From Pycnococcus provasolii (taxonomy: Eukaryota; Chlorophyta; Pseudoscourfieldiophyceae; Pseudoscourfieldiales; Pycnococcaceae), in assembly GCA_938743325.2 (NCBI GenBank), contig OW568861.1, positions 496,001 through 560,000 of the forward strand: a DNA stretch of 64,000 bases, in the 5' to 3' direction. The position numbers and the translations under genes were made by a program. Below the pieces are notes generated by a model. The model made no database searches, was not told the DNA's origin, and was given only the letters and a program-made list of their open reading frames with translations. Below, one piece after another: positions 38,160-47,719 of this stretch (the stretch's first letter is position 1; every line of letters begins with the position of its first letter).

Positions 38160-38866
38160 AGATAGTAATGGATAGTAATAGATAGTAATAGTATGGGACT
38201 TATAAACTAACTGGTGGCACTGAAATAGCTAAAGCAGAGGTACAGGAGTAGTAATGTGCATACATAGTGTAACGGGAGGAGGCATCCAGTCAGTCACCAG
38301 GCATCACGCCAAACATGCGTTCGTTCCCCCGAGGCCCATTGGGCGAGTGTTTGTTGGGTTGTGACAGGTCCAACGAAACCACGAACTCGGAGGGGCAAAC
38401 TCCAAACCCGAGAAGACTTGCTTGAATTAGGGGTTTTCGGATTCGGATTCGGATTCGGGGTTCTGATTTCCTCCCTCGAACAACTCGTCTCCCCTCCCAT
38501 AATGTCTACGACGATAATTGACAGATATTCATTTTTCACCACCACCATGTGATCCATGTCTGTCGTACCTCGTACGTGTTCATTTGTGTGGGACAGGTAC
38601 GCTCCGCCTCATAGGAGTCTTTTTCTTTCACGAGTTCTTTCTTCTCCTCGGTCTGTCTGTCTTGGTTGTTGCTTGCTGACAACAAGGATTCGGCCTTCAT
38701 CATCAGCATAGACGACCTTTTTACTTAAGATTGATTGATTGATTGATTTCGTGTTATCATCAACATCATCATTATCAACACAACGCAAATAAACAGGCAC
38801 GCCGCACGTGACGTGGTTGTTGTTGGTTCTTCTTTGATCAATTATTGAACTGACTCGTGACTAAGA
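38160..38866. other. intergenic region between two divergent membrane-protein genes
   Basis: Contains TAGTAATAGATAGTAATAG repeats (38160-38190), a GGATTC microsatellite (about 38436-38460) and a run of TTGATTGA (about 38730-38748). No gene is seen. Confidence 0.6.
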
Positions 38867-39979
38867 ATGAGTCAGGTGATGCTTCAACTGGATGACGACG
38901 GTGGACGACTCCTGCACAGCGTGCGCAGACACGACGCGAACAGACGAAGTTCCACACAAACTCGGAGATTCAACAACAACAACACAGGCCGAAGGTGGGT
39001 CTTCGCTCTGCTCATCATCGTGGCGGCGTTCGCGGTTGCAGCAGGACTCGCGTCAACACTCACAAAACGTCGTGAGCATCTCACGGATCATGTTGTGAGG
39101 ATCGAAATCGACGAATCAACGAAACAGCAACGGCAGCCAATGGTGCGTGCGGCAATCCCAGTGCGCGTGGAATCTGTGGAGGAGGAGGCAGCCTCCATGC
39201 ATGCGGGACACTCTGGAACGCACGACACGACGAGGAAAGACGATGACGACGCTGCCGCTCACGCTGTCGAACATAATAGAAGTACGGCACCCAACGTAGA
39301 AGCAATGAGCGGGAAGGATGAGGATGAGGAGAGGATTGAGAGTGATGATGTGGAGGTGGAGCAGACGACGACGCCAACAACGACAACGACGACGACCACC
39401 ACCACCACGACACCACCAACAACAACGACAACGACGACGACGACGACGACAACAACGACGACGACAACAACAACAACGACGACGACGACGACGACAACAA
39501 CAACGACAACAACAACAACAACACAAGCGCGTAATAATGCGTCCTTGCCAAGGCCACTGCTACTTCGTTCGTCATCTGATGATGCTCTTCGCGCTGCCGA
39601 AAACAACAACACAACAACCACGGCTGCACCCGCTCCAGCACCCGAAGTAGACGATGCAGACGAGGGGCTTCTTCTGAATGAAAAAGCACTCCACGACGAC
39701 GATGAGAAGGAGGAGCAGGAGCAGGAAGAGGCGACACGAGGAGGCCTACAGCATATCATCGAGTCTGTACTATCAAGCCGAGCAGCCACGCCGGCGGATC
39801 AACCTGCAAATTTCACTAACGACCACCTGACGGAAACCCAGCGTACGCAGCACGAAGCGATGCTTGAGCTGCAGCAGCAGCAAGCTTTCATGACTTCGTG
39901 GCTTGATATCTCAAGCACAGGCGACGACGACAACGACGAAGAAGAGGAGAAGAAAGCGACAGAAGAACCACTCGAGTGA
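38867..39979 (+). CDS. single-pass membrane protein with mucin-like poly-Thr region
   Basis: The 370-residue protein has a basic N-terminal tail (1-44), one signal-anchor helix (about 45-66, VFALLIIVAAFAVAAGLA), and an outside part with a Thr run of roughly 55 residues (about 166-221) interrupted by Pro. Acidic segments rich in Glu and Asp follow, and a helical end (QRTQHEAMLELQQQQAF). The Thr block is coded by mixed ACA/ACG/ACC codons, not a pure triplet repeat, so it seems to be kept at the protein level. It would be heavily O-glycosylated if it is in the secretory path. No family is recognised. Confidence 0.72.
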   Translation: MSQVMLQLDDDGGRLLHSVRRHDANRRSSTQTRRFNNNNTGRRWVFALLIIVAAFAVAAGLASTLTKRREHLTDHVVRIEIDESTKQQRQPMVRAAIPVRVESVEEEAASMHAGHSGTHDTTRKDDDDAAAHAVEHNRSTAPNVEAMSGKDEDEERIESDDVEVEQTTTPTTTTTTTTTTTTPPTTTTTTTTTTTTTTTTTTTTTTTTTTTTTTTTTTTQARNNASLPRPLLLRSSSDDALRAAENNNTTTTAAPAPAPEVDDADEGLLLNEKALHDDDEKEEQEQEEATRGGLQHIIESVLSSRAATPADQPANFTNDHLTETQRTQHEAMLELQQQQAFMTSWLDISSTGDDDNDEEEEKKATEEPLE

Positions 39980-40054
39980 AAACAAGCAAAACTTACTGCG
40001 CTTTGTTTCTTTTGTTAAACACAATCAATACAATAATACAAATAACCAGACATT

Positions 40055-41647
40055 TCATACCGCCGCATTCACAGCCTCCGCCAATTCCACCCGTTCGTGC
40101 ACCAGCTTTCGCTCGCCGTTTGCAATCTTTCGAATCTCCACCTCCACACGCACAAATATCCACTGGAAGCGTCGCACCGCCTCCACGCATGCGGCGACTA
40201 AGTTGGCGGCAACGCGTGATCGCAGGTGGCTCGAAAGCTTGTACGACCACGCGAAACGCATCGCCGTGTTGGAGGCGATGAGGTAGTAGTAGAACTCCCT
40301 GCTGTACAGCAAATCGTGCCGTAGCAGCTGCCGGCGGCTGTCGATGACGCGGTGAATCGCGCCGAGCTCCCAATCGCGCGTGACGTCCCAGTAAACGCTG
40401 TACGTCGTGTTCACCACCGCGGCAAGCAGCCACAGAGGTCGCCACGTCGACACCCATTCTTCCGCATCCACGTGGTGATTCAGGTAGCTGAGGCAGATGA
40501 CGGGAAGAGCCGTGAGATACTTGAGCGCATTCCACAGGTCCAGGCTCATGTACATCGTCGTCACTCCGCGCGCATGCGCCGCGTCGCGGTGAGCGCGCAG
40601 GCACTGCGCGAACCGGATGAGGCTGGGCAGCGCGAGCGCGAATGGCACGCTCCAGCTCGCGTTGCCGCACACGGGCATGCCCTTGCTGAGCGGGTCTGAG
40701 CTGTCCGTCACGACGAGGTGGCACACGGCGCGCTCGACGTCTGCTAGGCTCTTGGCAAGGCTGGTGAGCACGTCTGCGAACAGGAAGTCTGAGAAGTTCA
40801 CGCGCGGGCACCACATCGGCGCGACGAACACTCGCGCGACGGTGGTGGCGAAGTGCTTTCTTGCCGCGGCGTTGAAGACGTTCTGCGGCCACACGACGAA
40901 CGCCAGCACGCCGAGGTAGAGCGCCACGACGATAGCCGTCGGCGAGAGCAGAGGCGGTGCGAAGCGCTCGGGCGTGCCAGCTTTGAGCGCGTGGACGTGC
41001 GCCGTCTTGACGAGCGTGGCGTGAGAGAACGCCGCGGCGCTCGCGGCAACCGCCGCTGCGAGTCCGACCGCCAGCGTCCACGCGTCTGTCGCGGACATGT
41101 GCGCCCTTCTGGTGCTTAGATCGAAGCACGCTCTCCAGGGCACGTCCGCGCCATCCCACGCCGCCACCGCGGCTGCCCAGAGCGCGAGCATGAGCGCGAG
41201 CGGTACGAACGGCTGGAAGTACACCTGCACGAGACTTCTCTGCGCGTAGGTGAGTGCGGGGAAGGTTCTCATGAGTATGGCGACGGCGAAGCACAGTATG
41301 CCGAGAAACACGAGGTTAAGCGCGGACGAGGTTCGCGCTCGCGTGTGCGCGCCTGAGACGGACGTTGCGCCTCCATTACCCGCTTCCCTTGCTGGCGAGT
41401 GCTGCTGGTGTGCACCAGCCATCATTGTGTTTGATCCGTTCATCATCATCACGGACGACGGTGTGTTGTCATACGCCGATACAAAGGAGGACGACAGCGA
41501 ACTTGTATGTCTCCCCTTGACGCAAATGTTGGTGCCGCCTAAAATGGTGGAGGGACCACTATTTCCAGTGGCGTCCTTTACAGTGTGGTCCTGTAAACCT
41601 TCACAACGTTCCTTAAAGTTAAAGGCAGGCGGTGACGCAGGTCCCAT
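40055..41647 (-). CDS. EXS-domain membrane protein (Erd1/SYG1/XPR1-like) without SPX domain
   Basis: The 530-residue protein starts at ATG 41647 (codons further upstream have no ATG and read through a CAAGAC repeat). The first 120 residues are Ser/Asn-rich. Then come membrane helices and the EXS domain: VNFSDFLFADVLTSLAKSL, RFAQCLRAHRDA, SLDLWNALKYLTALPVI, TYSVYWDVTRDWEL and the REFYYYLIASNTAMRFAWS segment. XPR1 homologues export phosphate and carry an N-terminal SPX domain, which is absent here. EXS-only members such as yeast Erd1 sit in the Golgi and return phosphate released by glycosylation. That role is the best guess here. Confidence 0.88.
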   Translation of the reverse strand: MGPASPPAFNFKERCEGLQDHTVKDATGNSGPSTILGGTNICVKGRHTSSLSSSFVSAYDNTPSSVMMMNGSNTMMAGAHQQHSPAREAGNGGATSVSGAHTRARTSSALNLVFLGILCFAVAILMRTFPALTYAQRSLVQVYFQPFVPLALMLALWAAAVAAWDGADVPWRACFDLSTRRAHMSATDAWTLAVGLAAAVAASAAAFSHATLVKTAHVHALKAGTPERFAPPLLSPTAIVVALYLGVLAFVVWPQNVFNAAARKHFATTVARVFVAPMWCPRVNFSDFLFADVLTSLAKSLADVERAVCHLVVTDSSDPLSKGMPVCGNASWSVPFALALPSLIRFAQCLRAHRDAAHARGVTTMYMSLDLWNALKYLTALPVICLSYLNHHVDAEEWVSTWRPLWLLAAVVNTTYSVYWDVTRDWELGAIHRVIDSRRQLLRHDLLYSREFYYYLIASNTAMRFAWSYKLSSHLRSRVAANLVAACVEAVRRFQWIFVRVEVEIRKIANGERKLVHERVELAEAVNAAV

Positions 41648-42023
41648 ACAAGACCAAGACACAAGCCAAGAATAAGACCAAGCCAGCAAGAAGACCAAGC
41701 CAAGACCAGCCAAGCAAGAAGACCAAACCACAAGCCAAGACCAAACCAACCACTCAATCCACACCAACCAATCACGAGAGAGAGAGAGAGAGAGAGAGGT
41801 GATGAAGATTAGGATGATGACGCCGTGATCCGTGAAATCGTGTTCACGGATTCTGATTCCGCGAGGGTCGGGAGCCGAAGATTAAGCCGTCTGGTGAGGT
41901 GAGTTCTCGAGGGGGGGAATTCTGGTTGACAACTGGGAGGAAGCGCAGAATGAGGTCCTGAGGGGCCCCGGGTCCGGTGCTGAATTTCAGACCCCTGCTT
42001 CCTACGACCCCGAACTCGAACCG

Positions 42024-42105
42024 CCTAACCCTAACACTAACCCTAACCCTAACGCTAACCGCCTAATTACCCTAACCACTGCCCTAACCCTAACGCTAAT
42101 CGCCT
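42024..42105 (-). repeat. degenerate interstitial telomeric array
   Basis: CCCTAA on the plus strand, mixed with CACTAA, CGCTAA and CCGCCTAATT variants. It lies about 380 bp upstream of the EXS gene, with TTAGGG on that gene's sense strand. Confidence 0.75.
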
Positions 42106-42109
42106 AATT

Positions 42110-42763
42110 AAAGCCCCCCGCAATTGAAAAGCGAACCACCCCGGCCCCCCCGCTCCCCGGGAATTCTCCCTGTCCTCCCCGACCAAACATAACCAGAGTT
42201 ACTCTCCCTCCCCATTCACATTCCCATCCTGGATTTCTATGGCGCCGTCGTCGCGCGCCTCGTGCTGCTGTGTGCCGTGGCTGCGCTTTCAGCTGCTGCG
42301 AGCTGCTGAAACCTCACATGTACTTGGTGTCGTACCCGTTTTGCGCCACCACCTCGGCTAGAACTTTTTCAAGATGCAGTACGTAGTTGTTCATGCCCCA
42401 CCATCCTTTTTCCGGCACTTCCTTTCCACTACGCGCGTAGAGTAGGCCCACTTTGCGAGTCGCGCGCGTGTCGCGTAGTCGCGCGAAGGGAGCACGGGCG
42501 ATGTCATGGCGTAGCAATACTCCTACCTGACCGAACGAGCCCGAGATGCTCAGCATTGAGCTCCATTGGCGCCGCGCATGCCCCATTGCGCGTGCTGAAG
42601 GGCGCTGCGGATGGCGCCATGTTGGGCGTCTCGGAGAGTCGGAGGGAGCCTCGGGGATCGAATAACTGGAAAAACTAGTGGCGCAAACTAATAATTCAGG
42701 GGAATATAACTGCTGTTTAGGTCGGGGGCCGGGGTGGTTCGCTTTTCAATTGCGGGGGGCTTT
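42110..42763. mobile_element. small non-autonomous element (MITE-like) with perfect 40-bp inverted ends
   Basis: Positions 42110-42149 and 42724-42763 are exact reverse complements over 40 bases (starting AAAGCCCCCCGCAATTGAAA). The 654-bp element codes for no recognised transposase. It sits in telomere-like sequence, and TTACCCTAACCACTGCCC occurs just outside on both sides (about 42068 and 42762). The superfamily is not determined. TTAA on the left against TTAC on the right would be compatible with an altered TTAA target, but this is weak. Confidence 0.7.
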
Positions 42764-42838
42764 ACCCTAACCACTGCCCCAATAACCCGGAGGCGGTTCT
42801 TCTACAGGCTGACACCAGTCCGTGAGAGTTGGTAGTAG

Positions 42839-42993
42839 GCCCATTTGGCCCATAGTGTTGACGGGCAGTTTTCGCGTGCGCACGCCCATTTGGCCCATAG
42901 TCTTGACGGGCAGGTTTCGCGTGCGCACGCCCATTTGGCCCATAGTCTTGACGGGCAGTTTTCGCGTGCGCACGCCCATTTGGCCCATAGTCT
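42839..42993. repeat. 45-bp tandem repeat, three full copies and a partial
   Basis: Units begin at 42851, 42896 and 42941 (CATAGTSTTGACGGGCAG and so on, ending CCCATTTGGCC) and differ at one or two bases. There are no unique spacers. Confidence 0.9.
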
Positions 42994-43614
42994 TTTTAAA
43001 GGGTTTTCGGGAAATGTCGACTGAACACCTCGACTTATTACTTCTGTAGTTAGACCTTAGAAGGATGGTTTTACGCCGCTCCCTCTCCCCCTCTTTTTGA
43101 TTTTTTTACAAGGGGGGGTCCTTTTTTACAAAAGGCACGCACCCTTGTTTTTGTCCCGTCATTCTCCTGCTCCTGACACCTGAAGTGAAGGGAAGTGACC
43201 ATAAATAAATAAAAAGCCATATGTGTCTGGCCAGCCGTATTGGTTTTTGTTTCCCATCAATATGCAATACAGTCATGTCGCCCTATGTACGATACCTAGC
43301 TAGTACGGACACCTACGGACTTTGACCTTTCCTGATTATTACTGTATTCTGCGATTTTTATTAGTGTGTATTAATAAGTTAAGTTAAGGTGTAGTCCTCC
43401 TACTGTACTGTAAGTTTACCTTAAACTTAAACTTTACTCCTTTATTATGAGTAGTACTGTACCGGTATGTATCTTTTTATATTTGACATGTTCGTCTCCC
43501 CGGCTTGGCGCAGTCCGTCAAGTCAGTCAGTCATTCCCACGGCCACGGATCCAGTCGTCCGACAGCACTCGTGACGCAGTTTCTTCATTAAAATAAAAAA
43601 GAAAGAAAGAAAGA

Positions 43615-44886
43615 ATGGCCAGACCTCGCAGCAGATTCGCCTCGTACGTGCGCCAGATCCTGAACCTGCCTCGAGACACGACGATGTTTTCAAAACACGC
43701 GAAGCGAACGCGGATAAAAGCACAGCAACAAACAGCACAACAACCCGACGAAGAAGATACCAGCGTCGTCGTCACGGTCACTCCGGCTGACTTGATGAGA
43801 ACAAAATCCAACGATATAGCAGCCGCCGCTGCTGCGGCGCACATTGACGTGCACGGTGACGCGGGAGGGAGAAAAAAGCACTGCGCGGCTATGCAGAGAA
43901 GAAACGCGGACCTGCGAGATGTCACGAGCGTTCACACCACGGGAGACGAAACCGCTTTCTCGGGAACACTCGTCGAGGACATCTGGCACAAGCTGACGTT
44001 TGAACTCTCTGTCGTCAGCCTGCTTGCGCTCGAACTTGCGCTCGAACTCGCGCTCATCGTTGCAACCGCCACCGTGCTGACAGCCGTGGAGACGGTGGAA
44101 CAGTGGCACGTTCCCACCGCAAACGTGCTCACGACTAAGCTCATGCTCGCGCTCACAACCGTGCGATTGTCCACAGACAGCGTGTTCGGCTGGACGCCGC
44201 GACCACCAAGCTCAGTCGCTGAGGTGTTTGTCATCGCAGTCGAGGGTTGGGCGCACTGGGTTCTACTGCTGATCACGGGAACCGTCATAGTGGCGCGCGC
44301 CTTGCATCCTCTCCAGCAGCTCACGTTTGCACACGACGCCGTCGTCAGCGACAGCCAGCTTCTCATCAGGTTTATGGTCATGCGGCCGAGGATCAAACTC
44401 GTTCAGGCGCAGGTGAGACTGCAGCACGTCGACAGAAATGGCAAGTACACGGACTTGCGCCTTGCCGGCGGCCTAGACGCCTACGCGATGGTCGCGAGCA
44501 CGTATCCGACGGTGATACGCCACGTCGTGGACGAGGGGAGTCCGTTGCACGTGAGCCGTGGCGGTGCAGATGGCACGCGTGCCATCGTCGTTAGCGTTGT
44601 GGGCACAGACGTCCATTCCGGCGTTCAGGTGGCTGAGGGAATGTGCTACTGGAGTCCAAAGCACCGCCATCTACGAAACGCGTGGCATGGCGCCATCACA
44701 AGTTGCACTGATCCTGGGGACCCGCTCACACGCTGGGCGCTGAGCCGAGAGCACGTCCCGCGCATCATGTTTAAGGCGCGGTACAAGTCTATGTTCCTGA
44801 TGGGTCAACCTGACGGTAAGCTTGACGTGAACCTTGACCACTTCTCCGCGCTCGTCGAGGCACGTGGCGACATATCGCCAGTTTGA
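43615..44886 (+). CDS. inward-rectifier (Kir) potassium-channel-like protein with altered selectivity filter
   Basis: The 423-residue protein has a long N terminus, a first membrane helix (about 127-155), a pore-loop region (about 175-192), a second helix (about 205-228) and a C-terminal Kir-type cytoplasmic domain. That domain is recognised by RFMVMRPRIKLVQAQVRLQHV, HVVDEGSPLHV and VVSVVGTDVHSGVQVAEGMCY, which match the immunoglobulin-like Kir fold. In Kir channels the filter reads T-I/V-G-Y-G. The corresponding stretch here is TDSVFGW, without that motif. The protein may conduct differently or may not conduct at all. No frame defect is visible. Family membership is probable, ion selectivity unknown. 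Confidence 0.75.
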   Translation: MARPRSRFASYVRQILNLPRDTTMFSKHAKRTRIKAQQQTAQQPDEEDTSVVVTVTPADLMRTKSNDIAAAAAAAHIDVHGDAGGRKKHCAAMQRRNADLRDVTSVHTTGDETAFSGTLVEDIWHKLTFELSVVSLLALELALELALIVATATVLTAVETVEQWHVPTANVLTTKLMLALTTVRLSTDSVFGWTPRPPSSVAEVFVIAVEGWAHWVLLLITGTVIVARALHPLQQLTFAHDAVVSDSQLLIRFMVMRPRIKLVQAQVRLQHVDRNGKYTDLRLAGGLDAYAMVASTYPTVIRHVVDEGSPLHVSRGGADGTRAIVVSVVGTDVHSGVQVAEGMCYWSPKHRHLRNAWHGAITSCTDPGDPLTRWALSREHVPRIMFKARYKSMFLMGQPDGKLDVNLDHFSALVEARGDISPV

Positions 44887-45209
<323 letters not shown>

Positions 45210-46838
45210 TCAGGCGACGGAGTACGAAGGTGCCTTCAGGTTCAGCACAGTTGTCTTCGTCTTGATCATCATGTGAATGCTGTTTGTGATACCCTGGCTG
45301 CCAATGCCGCTATCTCGCACCCCCTGGAATGGGAAGTGATCTGGCCCTCGCGCCGGCGGGCCGTTCACCTGCACGGTGCCCGTCTCGAACATGTCCGAAA
45401 GCCGCATCGCGTCGTCGACATTCTGCGTGAACAGGCATCCCTGCAGCCCGTATTTGCTCCGATTCGCGATCGCAATCGCCTCCTCCGGCGTGGCGATGCC
45501 ACGCACGAATGGAACCACGGGACCGAACGGCTCCTCGTGGTACAGCTTCATGCTCTCCGTCACGCCGTCGACGATGAGCGGGTAGACGAGGTTGCCCACG
45601 CGCTTCCAGCCGCCGAGCGTGCCATCCTCGCTGACGTATCCCTCCCCGCCGTGCAGCTTTGCACCCTGCGCCACGGCATCCTGCACCAGCCCCTGCACGA
45701 AATCGGCCGACGAGCTCGAGACGAGGGGCACGATGTCCGCGTCGTCCTCCGGCTTTCCCACCTTGAGCTTTTTCACCTTGTCGTGCACCTTGGCGAGCAG
45801 CGCGTCGTACACCGAGTCCACGGGAAGCACGATCTTGATTGCGGTGCATCTCTGACCAGAGTACGAGAACCCTCCCTTGATGATTGCGCTGGCGGCGGCG
45901 TCGAGGTCCGCATCCGCGCACACGACGCAGGCATCCTTGCCTCCGAGCTCCATCTGCAGCGGCACCATCGGCGCTCGCTTTGCGATGGCGAGGCCGGTGT
46001 CTCCGCCGGTGAACGAGATGCAGTTCACCGACGGATGCTCGACCATGTAGTCTCCAATCTCACCACCTCTCCCAGTGACGACGTTGATGAGCCCTCCGAT
46101 GCCGGTTGGCGCGCCGAACGGGGCTGTCACGCCGCTGTCTCCGGATTCCGGTGCGGGTGCGGCGGCGCATCCTGCGTCGATGTCGAGCTGAAGTCCCGTC
46201 GCCTTAGCTGCGAGGCTGAAGCACTGCATCATGTGCAGCACTGACACGGCGCCCTGGGTGGGCGGCTTGATGACCACCGCGTTTCCTGCGATCAGGGCGG
46301 GTGCCACCTTAGAGACGCACAGGTTGACGGGGTAGTTGAAAGGCGGGATGGCGAGCACGACGCCGAGCGGCACGCGGCTGCTGAGGCACACCTTGTTCCT
46401 ATTTTCGCCGGGAAAGCTGTCCGGCGCAAACATCTGCCCCTGGTTGAGTATGCGCAGTCCCTCCTCCGCGCAGTAGTCGACGAGGTCCGCCGATCGCATC
46501 ACCTCCTTCACGGAGTCCTTCCTTCCCTTCGCCACCTCGTTGGTGAGGCAGGCTGCTATTGTCGCGGCGTTCTCGCGCAGGAGCCTTGCGGCGTGGTGCA
46601 GGAACGTCGCGCGAAGGTGCAGCGGCGTTCGGCACCACTTTTTTTGTGCTCTCTTCGCCGCCGCGAACGCCGCGTCCACCTCGTCCTTTGTGCAGGCTGC
46701 TACCCGGTAGCACTCCGCGAGTTCCGCGGGGTTCTGGATGGGAATAGATTTCTGCGACGACGAGGGTCTCCATGCACCGTTGATGAACACACGGTACACG
46801 CCGGCGTCAGAAAGGTCCGCCGTGAGGACGGAGGACAT
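45210..46838 (-). CDS. GAPN: non-phosphorylating NADP-dependent glyceraldehyde-3-phosphate dehydrogenase
   Basis: The 542-residue aldehyde dehydrogenase starts at ATG 46838. It has the catalytic Glu in MELGGKDA and the Cys in GGFSYSGQRCTAIK, the latter wording being typical of GAPN. Other family marks are VPLGVVLAIPPFNYPVNL and FEEPFGPVVP-like YHEEPFGPVVPFV. It oxidises glyceraldehyde 3-phosphate to 3-phosphoglycerate in the cytosol and makes NADPH, as in plants and green algae. No targeting leader is evident. A sequence between the Cys and Glu motifs shows no disruption. Confidence 0.95.
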   Translation of the reverse strand: MSSVLTADLSDAGVYRVFINGAWRPSSSQKSIPIQNPAELAECYRVAACTKDEVDAAFAAAKRAQKKWCRTPLHLRATFLHHAARLLRENAATIAACLTNEVAKGRKDSVKEVMRSADLVDYCAEEGLRILNQGQMFAPDSFPGENRNKVCLSSRVPLGVVLAIPPFNYPVNLCVSKVAPALIAGNAVVIKPPTQGAVSVLHMMQCFSLAAKATGLQLDIDAGCAAAPAPESGDSGVTAPFGAPTGIGGLINVVTGRGGEIGDYMVEHPSVNCISFTGGDTGLAIAKRAPMVPLQMELGGKDACVVCADADLDAAASAIIKGGFSYSGQRCTAIKIVLPVDSVYDALLAKVHDKVKKLKVGKPEDDADIVPLVSSSSADFVQGLVQDAVAQGAKLHGGEGYVSEDGTLGGWKRVGNLVYPLIVDGVTESMKLYHEEPFGPVVPFVRGIATPEEAIAIANRSKYGLQGCLFTQNVDDAMRLSDMFETGTVQVNGPPARGPDHFPFQGVRDSGIGSQGITNSIHMMIKTKTTVLNLKAPSYSVA

Positions 46839-47719
46839 CACGACCTGACCTGACGTAACCAAAAACGGTACGAGAACGATGCTAGATTCTAATCCAAATA
46901 ATCCACAGATAGGCGGTCCTGATGAGGTTCCCGATGGCGGTCGTGATGGTGGTTGGGAAGATACAGGGTCGTGAAAACCAGGCTACCTCGGCTTTCAGGG
47001 TCCAGGAGGACCGTGAACTCGTCTGGAAAATCAGGGAAAAAACTCACTCGCGGGGTAAAAAAAAAGATATCATCCCCCTTTTTGAGGGCTGGGATCTTGG
47101 CTGGGATCTTTCGCTGGCTCGAGCAAATCTAAATATGGAACCAAATTCCTGTACTGTACTGTGCACCTTTACTGTGCCACACTTTTTATGATAAAAAGGT
47201 TAGGTGAGTTCAGGTCGTGATTTCCCATTCTTTTTCCCCTCTTTTTCTGTTGTGATGGGTGGGTGCTTTGGGGGCTTGGGATGTGTAGGGATGGTTTGGG
47301 GATGGGCGTTGATCAACATCATCATGGGACCCTCCATCTCCCTCGTAGTTGGTAGTCCTTACTTTTTACTGGTACTTCCTAGTACTACTGGCGGCCTCAC
47401 TGGCGGCCTGGCCAAGCAAGGTCGTGCGTGGGACAAATCTCTCGCACAGACAGAACGCGTTGCTTTCGTACTTCCACTTCCAAACGAGCAGTAGTTGGAG
47501 TGCCGCCAGATTTGCTGGCGTGGTTGCGTGCCGTAGAACTACTGTACCACCCATTACGCAGTATGAAAAGGAAAGATATATCCCCGCGCGTTTATTTTGG
47601 AGAGAGAAAGACAGGAGAAAAGTACAGTAGGGTAGAAGTGACAAGATTAGTTAAAAAAAATAATAATAAAAATTTACACAAAGGGAATCTTCCGTCACGC
47701 AAGAAATGCAGTACTGTAC
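46839..47719. other. intergenic region
   Basis: About 880 bp with no convincing gene. It contains repeated TACTGTAC-type motifs (47151-47162, about 47540, 47621 and 47710-47720) and an A-rich stretch at 47651-47676. Open frames here are short and unlike the coding composition of neighbours. Confidence 0.6.

Larger units (their letters stand above)
41648..43614. other. repeat-rich intergenic region
   Basis: From left to right it holds a CAAGAC/CAAGCC-type repeat (41650-41760), a GA microsatellite (41776-41799), degenerate CCCTAA repeats (42024-42105), a small element with 40-bp inverted ends (42110-42763), a 45-bp tandem array (42839-42993) and AT-rich sequence with TACTGTACTGTA motifs (43401-43412 and about 43453). 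A 90-codon open frame on the minus strand (42314-42586) lies inside the small element and is not recognised. Confidence 0.7.

Noticed and set aside
42314-42586. 90-codon minus-strand frame within the small inverted-repeat element
   Set aside because: It is short, has no recognised domain and lies in a likely non-autonomous element.
42839-42993. possible CRISPR array
   Set aside because: The units are directly contiguous without unique spacers, and the genome is eukaryotic.
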